A DNA stretch of 64,000 bases from Xylaria sp. FL1777 (lineage: Eukaryota; Ascomycota; Sordariomycetes; Xylariales; Xylariaceae), in the NCBI GenBank assembly GCA_022578965.1, contig MU400538.1, positions 124,001-188,000 on the forward strand. The letters run 5' to 3'. The notes beneath the pieces were generated by a model that was not told the DNA's origin, searched no databases, and worked only from the letters and a program-made list of their open reading frames with translations. Numbering within the stretch: position 1 is the first letter of the stretch; every line of letters begins with the position of its first letter. The position numbers were made by a program, and so were the translations under genes. Of the stretch, positions 11,567 through 23,170 are shown piece after piece.

Positions 11567-13962
11567 ATGGTGATCAAGTCGTTCAAGTTCGAGGAGAACC
11601 TCGAAGCTCTTCGAGAAGAGATTCGAACGGATCATAACTTGAACAGGGTGAAGCACTATGCTAAAGTCGTTCCTGAAAAGCTCCCATCCGCAACAAAACA
11701 GTACCTCCTTGACAAACTACCTATTGTTCAGTGGCTACCACGATACTCTCCATCATGGCTTGTTTCGGATTTCAGTAAGTAGATCTACCGGCCCTGTCAT
11801 ATTTTCAAAATCATGAGGCGAATATAATCGCAAGAATTGCCGCAAAGATCAAAGAGATCATTAGAAGTAGAGATATGTGACTAATTATTTTTTCGTGTAG
11901 TGGGCGGCTTGACTATTGGAGTGATGCTCATCCCTCAAGGCTTGTCGTACGCCAAGATTGCAACGATACCGATTGAGCATGGACTCTACAGCAGTTGGAT
12001 ACCGGCTGCCGTCGCTGTGTTTCTCGGGACTTCAAAGGGTAAGTGTTGATTGCATACAGCTCTAAAAAGGCGGGAAGAGCTAACTTTACTGCAAAACAGA
12101 CTTATCTACCGGCCCAACTTCGCTCATGGGCCTTCTCACTGCGGAAATCGTAGCGGACCTGAAGTCTGAATACGCTCCCGCTGACATCGCCGCAGCGGTT
12201 GCCTTCATGGTCGGTATTTACGGTCTAGTTATCGGTCTTCTCGGCCTCGGTTTTCTCCTCGATTACATCTCAATCCCCATTCTCACCGGCTTCATCTCAG
12301 CGACAGCCCTCACGATCGGATTTGGACAGGTCGGCTCGCTTGTAGGGCTTGACAACACTCCCTCTACCGTCTTCAGTATAATTGGAGACGTTCTCAGGCG
12401 ACTCCCGAAATGGGACGGTCCGACCTCCGGAATTGGCTTCGGCACTATCGTAATTCTCTACCTGCTCGAGAGAGTAGGAAAGAAATGGGGTAAAAAGCAC
12501 TTCCTAATCCAATATCTCTCGAGTAGCCGAGCCATCATCGTCCTCATCATCTTCACTCTGGTCTCCTATCTCGTCAATAAGGACAGAGATGATCTCCTTT
12601 GGGCCATCAGCAAGGTCGACACGAACGGTATCGCTCATCCGAAAGCCCAAGATCACGCTCTTATTTCCAAGGTTGCTGCTCGGTCTATTGCACCGTTTAT
12701 CGCCGCTTCGCTGGAACACCAGGCTGTGGCCAAGGCCTTCGGCAGAAGGAATCACTACACCGTCGACCAGACGCAAGAGTTCAACTACCTCGGCCTCACG
12801 AACTTGATCAACAGCTTCTTCGGTGCCATGCCCGTTGGAGGAGCCATGTCTCGTACTGCAGTCAATTCTGAATGTGGTGTCCGCAGCCCCCTGAACGGAG
12901 TCATTACAGCCGCTTGGATCCTATTGACAATCTATTTCTTCTCCCCGGCTCTCTATTGGCTTCCAAAAGCTACCCTTGCTGCCATCATTGTAAGTCATTC
13001 GACTAACCAGCTTAGTCGGAGCTATTCCGAGGTCCAATTGCTGATGTCGAGTTAGATTATGGCCGTCATTCATTTGTTTGGTCCCTTCTCTATTATCTAT
13101 AAATACTACAGAGTCTCCATCGCGGATTATATCGCCTTCAACGTTGCATTTGTAAGAAACTTTCCCACTTGTCTCAGTTTCCTCGCAAGGAGTTATTTAG
13201 GCAAACACCACAGTTAGCGAAGACGGCATACTAACAATTGAAACGTAGTTCGTCACCATCTTCGTAGGCTCAGAGTACGGCATCGGATCAGCCGCCGGCT
13301 GGGCCGTCGTCTGGACTCTTCTCCGCTCCGCATTCGTCAAAGCGCGCATCTCGGTCCACAGTGGCCAGGGAGGCCGCATCAACAACTCCCATTCCATCCC
13401 ACGCGTGGCCGGTGCAGGCTCCGAGAACGTCGGAATTACCATCCCCGAGGACACCGTCGTCGTCACCTTCCAGGACTCGCTATTCTACCCCAATGCCCAA
13501 CGCAACAAAACCCAAATTCTCGAGTCCATCCAGCTGGTCTACCCATCAGTGCAGAATCCTCACTACAGCGCTGACGCCGCGCGTTCGTGGAGCGTGGCTG
13601 GAGAGCGACGGCTAGAGCGACTTCGCAAGGAGCGCAACATTGTCTTGAAGGATATGCCCTTATCAGTCGTTGTCTGGGATTTCACGATGGTACCCTTCAT
13701 CGACACGACGGGCATTACGGCCCTTGCGGAGCTGAAGGACGACATCCACCGGCAGCTCGGCAATTTCGTTGAGATCCGCATGGTGAACTTGGCTTCGGGT
13801 CTTCTGAAGCGGTTTGAGCGCGCCAAATGGCAATTAGCCGATATTGACGGACCCCAGAACGAGGCTGCTGATATTATCTACCCGTCGCTTGAGAGAGCCA
13901 TTTGGGATGATCGGGAGAATTTGAAGGGATCTTTGAAAGGCGTTGTAACTGAGAAGGCATAA
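11567..13962 (+). CDS. SulP/SLC26 anion transporter (sulfate permease-like) with STAS domain
   Basis: A plasma-membrane anion transporter of the SulP family, the family of fungal sulfate permeases; relatives also move oxalate, bicarbonate or molybdate. Five exons (11567-11774, 11901-12038, 12100-12989, 13056-13151, 13249-13962) give 681 residues. The SulP signature follows the first junction: GGLTIGVMLIPQGLSYAKIA, then LYSSWIPAAVAVFLGTSKDLSTGPTS. The mid-protein segment SLEHQAVAKAFGRRNHYTVDQTQE and the FFGAMPVGGAMSRTAVNS loop are also family hallmarks. The C-terminal ~180 residues form a STAS domain (VVVTFQDSLFYPNAQRNK; VVWDFTMVPFIDTTGITAL). It is a little shorter than many fungal sulfate permeases. 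Substrate is not certain from sequence. Confidence 0.93.
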
Positions 13963-15419
13963 GATGGAAACATGATAAACAAGGCAGTTTGTATTTTCCG
14001 GAATAGGGGTAATTTGAATAGGACGATTTTGGAATGGCGACGTTACGATAGCAACGAGGATTTTCGAGACATAGTAGCTCGGCATAGGATGGCTATGTTT
14101 GGGATGTCATGACGGTTCTCGGGTGGGTTTTACGACTCAGTATTCTTAACGATGGCCCCGACACCTAGGTCCCTTGAATAATCAATAGGGATAGCTCTCC
14201 AAAATTGAGTTCTATATCATTGATGATAAGATATAACAATTATTTCCATGATTGAGTAGAAGAGTGCTTTCATTGAATACCAGGAGCTCAATTAGCTTAA
14301 CCAACCATACTATGATGGCCATTCTACAATGGCATCGGCAAGGCCATGTAGGCTACTGAGAATTGAATGAGCCTAAAGTTATCTGTCCATGATTAAACAT
14401 TGTAATACAGCAAGGATAAAGGTAAATGAACAAAAGCCTCGATAGTAGCAAAAGCCCAAATATAACTAAAAGGGGTAGCCCATACCTTGGAGACTGGAGA
14501 TCTAACTACCCGCCTAGGACAAGAGTGGTAAAACCTGAGAAATATGTACATGGTGAATGATACTAAGTGCAAAAAGACTCTACTAATAACGGGTTATTGT
14601 CGGTGTGGAAGAGACTCTGACAGACCTACGAGCGCCCTAGCTAGCTCTTACTTGCTTCTATCATAACCGTTTCCTTGCTGCAAGCGTTCTTTCGATAGTT
14701 TATATTATATAAAGCTTCATGTCAGTCTTTAGGGCAAACTAAAGCCATCCCCTAAGTCCATGGTACCTTAATGACGACAATGGGCAGAGAGGGATATAAA
14801 GATAAGTGGTTTAAAGTCCTTAGCATCGGAGGTTGTTCTTGTGGTCTGTTTGGACTAGACAAATGCCTGTTACACCTTCTCTTTCTCATTTAAATTGGAC
14901 CTGTTCCTAGCTATTACCATGTATTACCTACCTCATTCGTTACATATTATGCTAGAAAAGGGGGGCCGAGGTGATTTCTCTTTCGGGTATTCTCGAGTTA
15001 TAAACCTTTCAGAAAGCTCAAAAAGGAAATCCGATAAGTTAAATAAACTTTACTCTATGCATTATTTCGCAGATCAGCTAATGCTAGATTAAAGCCCCCC
15101 AAAAATGCCTCTGCCGAGCCAATTGTATAGGGGTTCTGCCTACTCTGACCGCTCTCTCGTCTTCGCCATCAGCACTCAGCTCTGTTATGACGCACATTAT
15201 CGCATGTCCTGTCTGCATTTAAGCATCTCCTACGCACCGGCTAATCTCATTGCACTTAAGCCAACGTGTCTTGGAGCAGGTATTAGGCTAGCGGTAGGCA
15301 TGACTCTGCGATAAAGAACTAGAACATACTTGTTGGCTGCGCGTTAATAGGATAGTGGCAGCAATCGCGTCCCCTCCATGTTGAACTTTTCAAAGGTATC
15401 TAAGATGCTACCTATAGAT
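13963..15419. other. Intergenic between SulP and SDR genes (convergent)
   Basis: AT-rich spacer between two convergent genes; both 3' UTRs fall here. ORFs such as that at 14895-15092 are short and lack coding character. No repeats or RNA genes were recognised. Confidence 0.5.
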
Positions 15420-16370
15420 TCAGGTAGTCGTGCTCTGGGCCCGGTGAGACCAGGATGGAAGGGCAGTCAGGCCCTCCAGGCAAGCTCCGGACTCCAAATC
15501 TTCGAGCAGTAAAGGCTGTACTGGAGTCCACCCAAGCTGCTCTCTCGTCTTTGCACTCGACGAAGGGTTATCGGCTTCCATCGCAACGGCCATCGGCCCA
15601 AGAATCTCCAGTGCTTCCCTCGATGATATTTTAGCGACAGGAACACCGAGCTTCTTCCCAAGCACTTCCGCGATATCTTTGGTATACACACCTTCCTGAG
15701 CTACTGGGTGGTATACAGATCCGGCCTTGCCATTCTCCAGCGCAAGGCGATAAGCTTGCGCAACATCAAGAGTGTGTGTAGCGGGCCAGCGATTTTTCCC
15801 GGCATCCAAGTACGTGGCGGCTCCCTTTGACTGCAAAACTGCCAACATGAGCGCAACAAAGCCAAGGCCGCCTTCGCCGTATACACTAGGAAGTCGCATT
15901 ATCGACACGCGCACCCCTTTTTCGGCGAATGCTAATGCGACCGTCTCAGAAGGGCCTCGGACTGCGCCGAAAGCATCACCTTCATCGTATTTCTGATCTT
16001 CGGTTCCGATCTGACCTTTCGTAAGAAGCATCATTCCGGAGCTGATCACAAAAGGACGGTTTCCGCCTGCTTCTGCCAAGGCAGACCCCATGGCCTCGAT
16101 GGCGGCTCGGTCGATAGCGCAGCAACCGCTGTAGTCATTAAGATTATGTACGAATGCCAAGTGCGCAACGCCGTCGCACTGGGAAGCAGCTTTCTTGAGC
16201 ATGTCCAGATCAGTTAACGTGCCACGCTGGACCTCAGCACCGAGGCTCTTGAGCTCATCAGCGCCGGCATCGCTACGGATAAGGCCGAGAACCTGATGCC
16301 CATGAGACAGCAACTCTTTCGTAACCGCCTTGCCAATGATGCCACTCGCACCGGTAACGAAAACTTTCAT
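15420..16370 (-). CDS. NAD(P)-dependent epimerase/dehydratase-like reductase (atypical SDR)
   Basis: A single-exon 316-residue Rossmann-fold protein. The N-terminus has the nucleotide-binding motif VTGASGIIGKAV (residues 5-16), a LIRSD segment after strand 2, and an acidic residue pair (TDLD) after strand 3, typical of extended SDRs acting on small or sugar-like substrates. The canonical YxxxK catalytic pair is not visible: the equivalent region reads RGPSETVALAFAEKG, as in an atypical SDR subgroup used for simple oxidoreductions. The segment RLPSVYGEGGLGFVALML and the late ATHTLDVAQAYRLALENG match the NAD-dependent epimerase/dehydratase family. It is divergent from a Zn2Cys6 regulator 565 bp away. 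The substrate cannot be inferred. Confidence 0.87.
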   Translation of the reverse strand: MKVFVTGASGIIGKAVTKELLSHGHQVLGLIRSDAGADELKSLGAEVQRGTLTDLDMLKKAASQCDGVAHLAFVHNLNDYSGCCAIDRAAIEAMGSALAEAGGNRPFVISSGMMLLTKGQIGTEDQKYDEGDAFGAVRGPSETVALAFAEKGVRVSIMRLPSVYGEGGLGFVALMLAVLQSKGAATYLDAGKNRWPATHTLDVAQAYRLALENGKAGSVYHPVAQEGVYTKDIAEVLGKKLGVPVAKISSREALEILGPMAVAMEADNPSSSAKTREQLGWTPVQPLLLEDLESGACLEGLTALPSWSHRAQSTTT

Positions 16371-16935
16371 GATGGTAGACGTCCTAGCTGATTAGGACTG
16401 GAATCCAAGAAGAGATTGAGAATATCGGGCTTGAGTTGCGCTAATGAAGGACTTAGGATTGAGAGGAAGCTGTCCCGTACTTTCTATGAGGATCAAGTTT
16501 CCCTTAAATACGTATTCGCTTACTCGCTAGCCCAGCAATGCTTTAAGACTATAAGACTACATGACTTACTAATTCTACAAAATCTACGTAATGCTATTAT
16601 ATCTGTTGATCTCGCGGCCCATCTGATACGATTTCTATGCTGGGCACTTCAGGAGAAGTTGAACCATGAGCCAATCAGAGCTTTCAGCACCCGAGGAATA
16701 GCTAGTGCTATCATGGAAACTCAAGAACTCCACACGTTCTACTTATTACACCCCACTTCTTCCGGACAAGTGTGAGGCTTCAATAGCCGAAAGAGAGTTA
16801 GCGTATGAGAGCCTAGTTGAAATCCGAAGTTCCCATTGTGTCTACCTATCTCTTCGGTGTCCAAGTGCTTCTGAGTTTGGAAATTTTCACATAGTCCGGC
16901 TGTCTAGCTCCCTCCAGAAGGAATAAAAACGAAAG
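16371..16935. promoter_or_regulatory. Divergent promoter region, SDR and Zn2Cys6 regulator
   Basis: 565 bp between two outward-facing start codons, so it must hold both promoters. An ORF on the plus strand here (16416-16775) has no domain and is likely spurious. No palindromic CGG-type regulator site was certain by eye. Confidence 0.45.
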
Positions 16936-18275
16936 ATGGCTTCAGTCTGCCCAAAGGAGGGTCGGAGCCGAAGGACTACGCGAAGGTCTAGGTTCGGCTG
17001 TCGGAATTGCAAACTTAGAAAACTCAAGGTAGATGGCCATCTCCCTTCCTTAAAACGGTGCTCAACTGAATAAAATTCCCCGGCCTTTTAGTGCGACGAA
17101 GGCAAACCAAAGTGCAAGAAATGTAGTTCATTCGGGCTAGTATGCAGCTTTGTGCCTGGTGTTCCCGACCTGCAGCCCGTTGCCGATGACTTAATAAGAT
17201 CATCGGTTGACCAAGGAGGTGTAGAGCCTCAACCTCCCCTCGACGGTGCTGTCTGGACATCTGATGCATCGACATTCTATCAGTTGGACGCCAAATGTCA
17301 AGACTTCGTCACCCGGTATCTAGGACGAAGTCTCATTACTCCAGATGACCCTAGTATAGTAGAGGTGAACCACAAGCTCCTTGGACTATGCTTCACGGTA
17401 CGTTCATCGCATATTTTCCTCACTAAAGCTTAGGTTACAACTATTACGCATTACGGACCTTCACATGAACTGACACACGACTACAGCACCCTTTCTTGAT
17501 GCACGCGTCTTTAGCGGTAGCGCTCGCGTATGATCGCTATCAGAACAGCTCGCTGGGAACCCGTCGTACTCTAGAAGAGTGCTATCATTGGTCTCAAAGC
17601 ACAGTACTCTTTAATAGGAAATTAAAAGAGCCTATTGAAACGAAAGACAAGGATCCGATATGGGGTACTGCGGCCGCTTTAGCAGTATTGTCCTTCTCGT
17701 CCCCTGATGCGTGTACAGCGGAAGAATCGTGGCCGCTAAAGACCTCCGACACCTCCGACTTGGAGTGGTTACGGATGGTCAAAGGCAAAATGTCTTTGTG
17801 GCGCATAGTTAACCCACTACGATCGGACAGTCTTTTCCGTATCATGGCTCCCACCTTCGCTCAAATGCACTCGTCCTTCCCAGAAAAAGGCATAGAGGGA
17901 ATGCCAAGGGCCTTGGCTATGGTGTGCCATCTTAAAGACTCATCTACGGCAGAAAACAACCCGTATTTTAATGCCGCTCACGCGGTATCTCAGATCCAAG
18001 GTCTTCCAGATAGCAAGGTCACAACAGGTCACACCCAGCTCTTTACACGCAGCATACAGGGCCCTTTCAAATCCTTACTCAGGGGAAAAGACCCTGTTGC
18101 ACTTTTGTTGTTATATCTCTGGTATCGCAAAGCAGGTCGCAGTATCTGGTGGATTGAACTTAGGGCTCGAGTGGAATGCCCTTCTATTTGCTTGTACCTA
18201 CGGCTATATCACAAAGAATACGGCTCAGTTCATTCATTTCTTCCTGGAGGTATTCTAGCTAATGGCTTGCCTTAG
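16936..18275 (+). CDS. Zn2Cys6 transcription factor
   Basis: A fungal binuclear-zinc DNA-binding regulator acting in the nucleus. Exons 16936-17028, 17092-17397 and 17487-18275 give 395 residues. The zinc cluster uses C22, C25, C32, C39, C42 and C49 (CX2CX6CX6CX2CX6C), preceded by a basic stretch. The first intron sits exactly before C32, a place where many fungal Zn2Cys6 genes carry an intron. The rest fits the short fungal-specific regulators related to sterol-uptake-control proteins: HPFLMHASLAVALAYDR after the second intron and, near the end, the YLWYRKAGRSIWWIELRAR / ECPSICLYLRLYH pattern. A competing ORF in another frame (17971-18258) is a shadow. Target genes are unknown; the divergent SDR gene is a candidate. 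Confidence 0.9.
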
Positions 18276-19671
18276 TAAGATCCCTACGGTCCTGAATTCC
18301 ATTCGATTTCGAAAGTTTTAATAGAAAGAACTATAGGACTATGCACTAAGCATCTCAATAAATCATTAACACAGATGGTAGATTGGTACCTGTTCATAAG
18401 AGGCTAACTACGTTCTTTTTAGTTTTTGTTGTCCCTTCCCCTATTCCTTCCCCCCCTCACCCCTTTTTTTCCCTGTAATAATTAGAAAGGGAAAAAGCTT
18501 TAGTAAGCAAGGACTTGTTAAACTAGAGAACTAAAACCATACTACCTATGACTATATGAAGTATTAAAGAAAGTTTTAAAAGAAATGAAGATGGACTTTG
18601 GAGTTTTACATTAGCCGTTCCCAGCGCCATCTGCTTATTACGCGCACTTTACTACCGCTTCTCTTGGGTAGTCGGAAATAGAGATCCGATAATTATGGCA
18701 GCAACACTACGAGATGTACAACTACATTAGCAACATAAGCCAACTTTGACCAGGTCGAGGTCACCGTACTGTCTGATTTCGACCCCGAGAGCGCTGAATA
18801 CCGCGAGTTCACGACTGTCGAGGATGCGCACCTTTGCACCGTTACCTGGAGTTGATACCAGCGTCACCAATTCGCTCTATTTAAGCGGCATCACTATTAA
18901 AACTATTAGATTGGCTTTGTTTCTATATATTTACTGCTCAATGTATTCATAGCTAACGATCAAAGCCAACGGTCTTTTTAACAATTCGTACTAGATAGTC
19001 TAGTACTACCGCAAGCAACCAATAAGCTATTGTTGAACCTCTGTCATATTTCAAAGAAATCCAGCTACATATACTCTGATCATACTACCCTACACTACCT
19101 ATTCAATGCCGGCCGTAACATAAACCCTTAAAGATAATTGGTAGGATGATCAGTGGCTACCATTCGGAAGGATCGGTCGCCAATATCATAATCCTATAAT
19201 TACATTCACAGGGACCGTCCGCGTTCCTCTTTTGGGCTACACCTTTTTGTAATTCCCACTATCTACACTCTGGATGAATAGGTGCCAAGCAGAATCGGCC
19301 ATTTCCCCAGATTTTCGTGGTCCAGTCACGGAGAGTACTCTCTCCTTGGCCTCTCCTTGGCAATGCTTAACAAATACACAAAATCATAATACGAGTCACC
19401 TGGCTATGCTCGACCCATCATCAAAGCCATTTGGACAGCCAATATCATCAAGCTTCCCTTTTTCCAGGAATTATCACGGGAGTAGAATTTATGCCGACCG
19501 CGGCAGACTTGCTCGTGGGGTAAAACAGGTAGGGGTATTATGAGGAAATATGCTTAATACGGTCAAAACAACTATAAAGATAAGCCTTGACCTGGGTTTA
19601 TGTGAGCGCCTGGCGTATTACTCCTTGTTTCCTCCACTGCATTTTATTTTGGTTTCGTTCAATCGCCCAAC
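18276..19671. other. Intergenic with an orphan coding-like fragment
   Basis: AT-rich spacer. The left part contains T/C tracts (18405-18480). Near 18742-18855 a short GC-richer stretch reads as protein and is listed separately. The right end is the AA9 gene promoter. Confidence 0.5.
18742..18855 (+). pseudogene. Short orphan coding-like fragment
   Basis: A 37-codon open stretch ending in TGA translates to an acidic, protein-like segment starting NFDQVEVTVLSDFDPESAEY and ending AHLCTVTWS. Its base composition and codon choice (GTC, GAG, ACC, GAC) look like the window's real exons, unlike the AT-rich DNA around it, and an in-frame stop lies just upstream. I do not recognise the family. It may be a remnant of a decayed gene or one exon of a gene I could not assemble. 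Confidence 0.3.
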
Positions 19672-20753
19672 ATGGTCAAGTCTTTCTCTTTCGTGGCCGC
19701 AGTAGCTCTGCTATCTGCTCCCCTTGCAAGTTGCCACTATATTCTAAACATCCGTAAGTCTTATCTGCTATTACTAAGACATGTTAATATTAATATTGAG
19801 CCTCGTAATAGTTATGCACAATGGCAAGCAAGTCGGAGGGGAGTATACTTACGTTCGACGGAACTCTAATTCTTACATGCCCTCTTTCATGGAGATCATC
19901 GACTCGTCTGTCTCCCTTCCGGCAGCTTTCTGCTGAAGTCATAATAGGAGAAACTGACCTAGAGATAGAAACGACTTGAGATGCAACAAGGGTGCCACGA
20001 GCGCCGGAACGAAGACCTACATGGATGTCAAAGCCGGCGATAAGATCGGTCTCAAATTGTTTAACAATGAATTCATTGAGCACCCTGGTCCTGGTTTCTT
20101 CTACTTGTCCAAAGCCCCCGGCAATGTGAGCGACTACGATGGATCTGGAGACTGGTTCAAAGTGTTAGTAGAATGTTCATTCAAGCCGGAGATTTTGCGC
20201 TCTTGCTTCAGGGATATGGACTGATGAATCATTTAGCTGGGAGTCCGGCCCGACTGGAAGCCCAACCTCCACGGGTGGATGGCCCACCTACGGCAAATAC
20301 ACAATGGAGTTCACGCTGCCGACGACCCTAGAGGACGGCGAGTACCTGCTTCGAGGAGAGCACATTGGTATCCATGAGAATCGTAAGTTTCTTTGCGTAT
20401 GTATTCTTAATGAGTCTTTACTGATTGATATCGCAGATGTTGGAAAGCCACAGGTAAGATGATTCCACACAAAATATTTATTTATATAGTTAATTACTAA
20501 TGCCTTTTCATGAAACAGCTATGTAAGTAATACTATCCCATCAATATCCCTTAAAATGGACTCATACTGACCGTCATATGCAGACATGGAGTGCGCACAA
20601 ATCCGCATCACTGGAGGCACCGGCACGGCCAACCCATCTCCAGTTTCTAAGATCCCCGGAATTTACAGTAAGACTGACCCAGGTCTTACATTCAACTTCT
20701 GGGGTGGCAAGGGTGCCTACGTTATGCCTGGACCTGCCGTTGCGACTCTCTAA
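19672..20753 (+). CDS. AA9 lytic polysaccharide monooxygenase (GH61-type), seven exons
   Basis: A secreted copper enzyme that cleaves cellulose or related glucans oxidatively. Exons 19672-19753, 19812-19905, 19969-20163, 20237-20382, 20437-20453, 20519-20522 and 20584-20753 give 235 residues. A 21-residue signal peptide is followed by H22, the mature N-terminal copper His. The second copper His is H97 (IEHPGPGFFYLS), and Q178 and Y180 (PQLYMEC) are the active-site Gln and axial Tyr. C64 and C183 match the conserved disulfide. GDWFKV and the EYLLRGEHIGIHEN block are family landmarks. There is no carbohydrate-binding module. Exon 5 has 17 nt and exon 6 only 4 nt; both are needed to keep frame and produce QLYMEC. 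The exon 3/4 junction uses GTTAGT with an acceptor at 20236, the only combination found that keeps the family reading frame. Confidence 0.9.
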
Positions 20754-23170
20754 GGACTTCAGTCACCTGGTTGGGGTATCCAAAGAATGAAGCGTTGAGG
20801 ATCCTCCTAGACAGCGGAAACCTATATCCGATGAAGACAGAAAGTATAGCTCTACCAATGGCCAGTCAAATAGTATTTCAACACCATTGAGGTGAATGAT
20901 AGAATATCTTCACAACCTTTTTGTTACAATGAGCTACAGGGAGCTTGACAAATTAGATTGCTGCTACAAACTAGTGATTCTGATTGGTGTGCTTCAATAT
21001 ATCGAGGGCTTGACAGAGATAATCTTCTAGGGCCGTAACGTCTTAAGACTAATGATTTAACAGCCTCTATAACCAGACTCTACGCTTCCGCGCAGAAGAG
21101 CCTGTGTTAGAACAAAGGACGTAGAGAACTAGATCACGTGTGAGAGAGCAGGGTACTTTGTAATGATCTCAAACAACAGTGCTGCATATGAGGACGAAAC
21201 TGGTCAAAGATATGTGGCAGAAGAAGTGAAATCACTCTCATATAAAGAATTTAAATAATCTCGATCTGGCTTTTGTGATCACTGGGACGAGAGATCAGCT
21301 GGAGGGCTGCCCCACAGCAATAATAAGGCCACAGACACATTTGTACATGGTGTCCAATAATTTTCAACAAAATTTTGTACTGTATAAACACACCTCAAGT
21401 ATTTTTGCTGTACATCTTAAGGGCAACAATCCATTATAAGCATTACTAGTCCTTCTCCTACAATTTACTCCCTTATTATTTGATCACAGGAACAGTACAT
21501 ATATTATCATTAGCTTTATAGTAATCTAATTTTCAGGGTTAACCTTAGTGAAATGGTAGGTATACGAGCGTTGCATTCAACTGAACCACTTCGTGAGTAA
21601 GGTGGGAAGATCTCGTTATATACATGGACAGGACATCAGTGCCCTTTGTAGCCCCTACTATGGTACAGTACATGAAGTGACTTCTTTACGTACCTAGGTA
21701 CCTTGGTACTTCACTTTCAACAAATTCACCGAAAAAGTACGCTACTGAATATGTTGTGTCCCCACACACTCCGGCATAGGTCCGATTTTAGCAAACAAAC
21801 GGCCCCGAATTCCGACGACAGAGTCCGGCCTAGAGCCCCGAAGCTAACACCGGAATCACAGGCCGCCGGCCGGTGACCGCCACACGACCGGCTTGGAAAA
21901 CCGAACTACTGTACTACCTTCATCCATTAAAAGCCCACCAGATCTCCTAGACAATGAATACATTAGAGCACACAACAAATACTATTACACTAAATCTCTT
22001 AGCATTAGAAGCATGAGAGCCCGCAGGACCTATGGGTTGCCTCAGAGTAACAGCATGATACCGGGGTACAGGCCGGGATTGTGGGACTCAAGGCCGCAAG
22101 GGAATTTCAGCTCCTGCCTTTTTACCAGTGGCCAATATCGTGTACATTGAATGAGGCAAACTAGATCCGCTTCGCGGTACGGATACTTGTGGTATACAAG
22201 ATAGTGAATACAATACCTAGGAGTACTTTTGTACTCTATGTTGTACCTTTATTGTATGTGGTTTCGTTGACAAGACACTACTTTGTATCCCAGACCCCAG
22301 TATCCTCCTATATCTGACAAGGTATTTGGTTATCTCTCTTCTTGCTTGGTATCACCTGGAATAAAATTCTAATTAATATGTGCCTGTCTCTTCGTGCTCT
22401 AACTCTTATCTTGAGGGCTAATCTAGAACCCTCAGAGATCTTGTGTGGGTTAAAACTTCAAAGTACTTCCATAAGGGAAGAACTCTCTCGACTTTATGAC
22501 AGTATCTTTGGCTTCCTAGTACCTGGAAAATAGGCTGGCCGGTAAACAATAAAGCTGTCACTTGCGAGCCTCCCAGCTACTGCTACTGCTAGTGAACCAA
22601 GTCCCTAAACAATCAAGACTGAAATTCTAGATCTAGATAACAGAATCTACTTGGAGAACCTAGGATCCCTGGTTTTTTACAGTACACAATAGTACACAAT
22701 ACATGAGTATATGTCACTCGTCTGTCAATAGAAGAAGTCTACTTTCAAGTACCTTCGATGTACTGCTCTAGCTAGTTTCAAAGTTGAATTCACTGATATG
22801 GGGCTGATTGCTTAAGAAGAATGCTCGACACACTAAGCAAACCAAGAGCTGAGGCCAGGAAAGGGCCTGTTCACTTGAATGTGGTTGTACGGGGTGATAG
22901 TGAATGTGGTTTATGTCTGATTTTGTCCCTCGCCCACAAATCTCTCCCATATTTAATCTCCCACAGAGCAGCAGCCCTCGTCCTCTCTACATCTAAAAAC
23001 CAACAACCATCTACGTCTCTCTCATCCCTTTTCTGCCAGCACTCTTCGACCTTCACTCTCGTGACAAGTAGGCTATCATCTTACAGTTCCCTGTTTTCAA
23101 TTTCTTCATGCTATCTCTGGTTTCCAGACATAGTACCTAGGTAATGGCCTAGTCGAGTTGTGCTAATCGT
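20754..23170. other. Gene-poor interval with a possible transposon end
   Basis: 2.4 kb with no convincing gene. A TACCTAGGTA palindrome lies at 21691-21700 and another at 23134-23143, 27 bp before the next start codon. A segment at about 21285-21405 looks like the end of a Tc1/mariner-type element. Short pyrimidine tracts precede the next gene (22960-23120). Confidence 0.45.
21285..21405 (-). mobile_element. Possible solo end of a Tc1/mariner-like element
   Basis: Read on the minus strand from about 21400, the sequence begins TACAGTACAAAATTTTG, includes ATTGGACACC and continues into a segment with GATCTCTCGTCCCAGTGATC. A TA dinucleotide followed by CAGT and an AT-rich, self-complementary start resembles the terminal inverted repeats of fungal Tc1/mariner elements. 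No matching inverted end and no transposase were found in the window, so this would be a solo relic. Low confidence. Confidence 0.25.

Noticed and set aside
17971..18258. 95-residue ORF inside the Zn2Cys6 gene
   Set aside because: The other frame holds the conserved family C-terminus (WWIELRARVECPSIC), so this is a shadow.
20162..20211. AA9 exon 3/4 intron from 20162 to 20211, and the idea that the gene is frameshifted
   Set aside because: That junction breaks the frame; donor GTTAGT at 20164 with acceptor at 20236 restores WFKVWESG, so the gene is intact.
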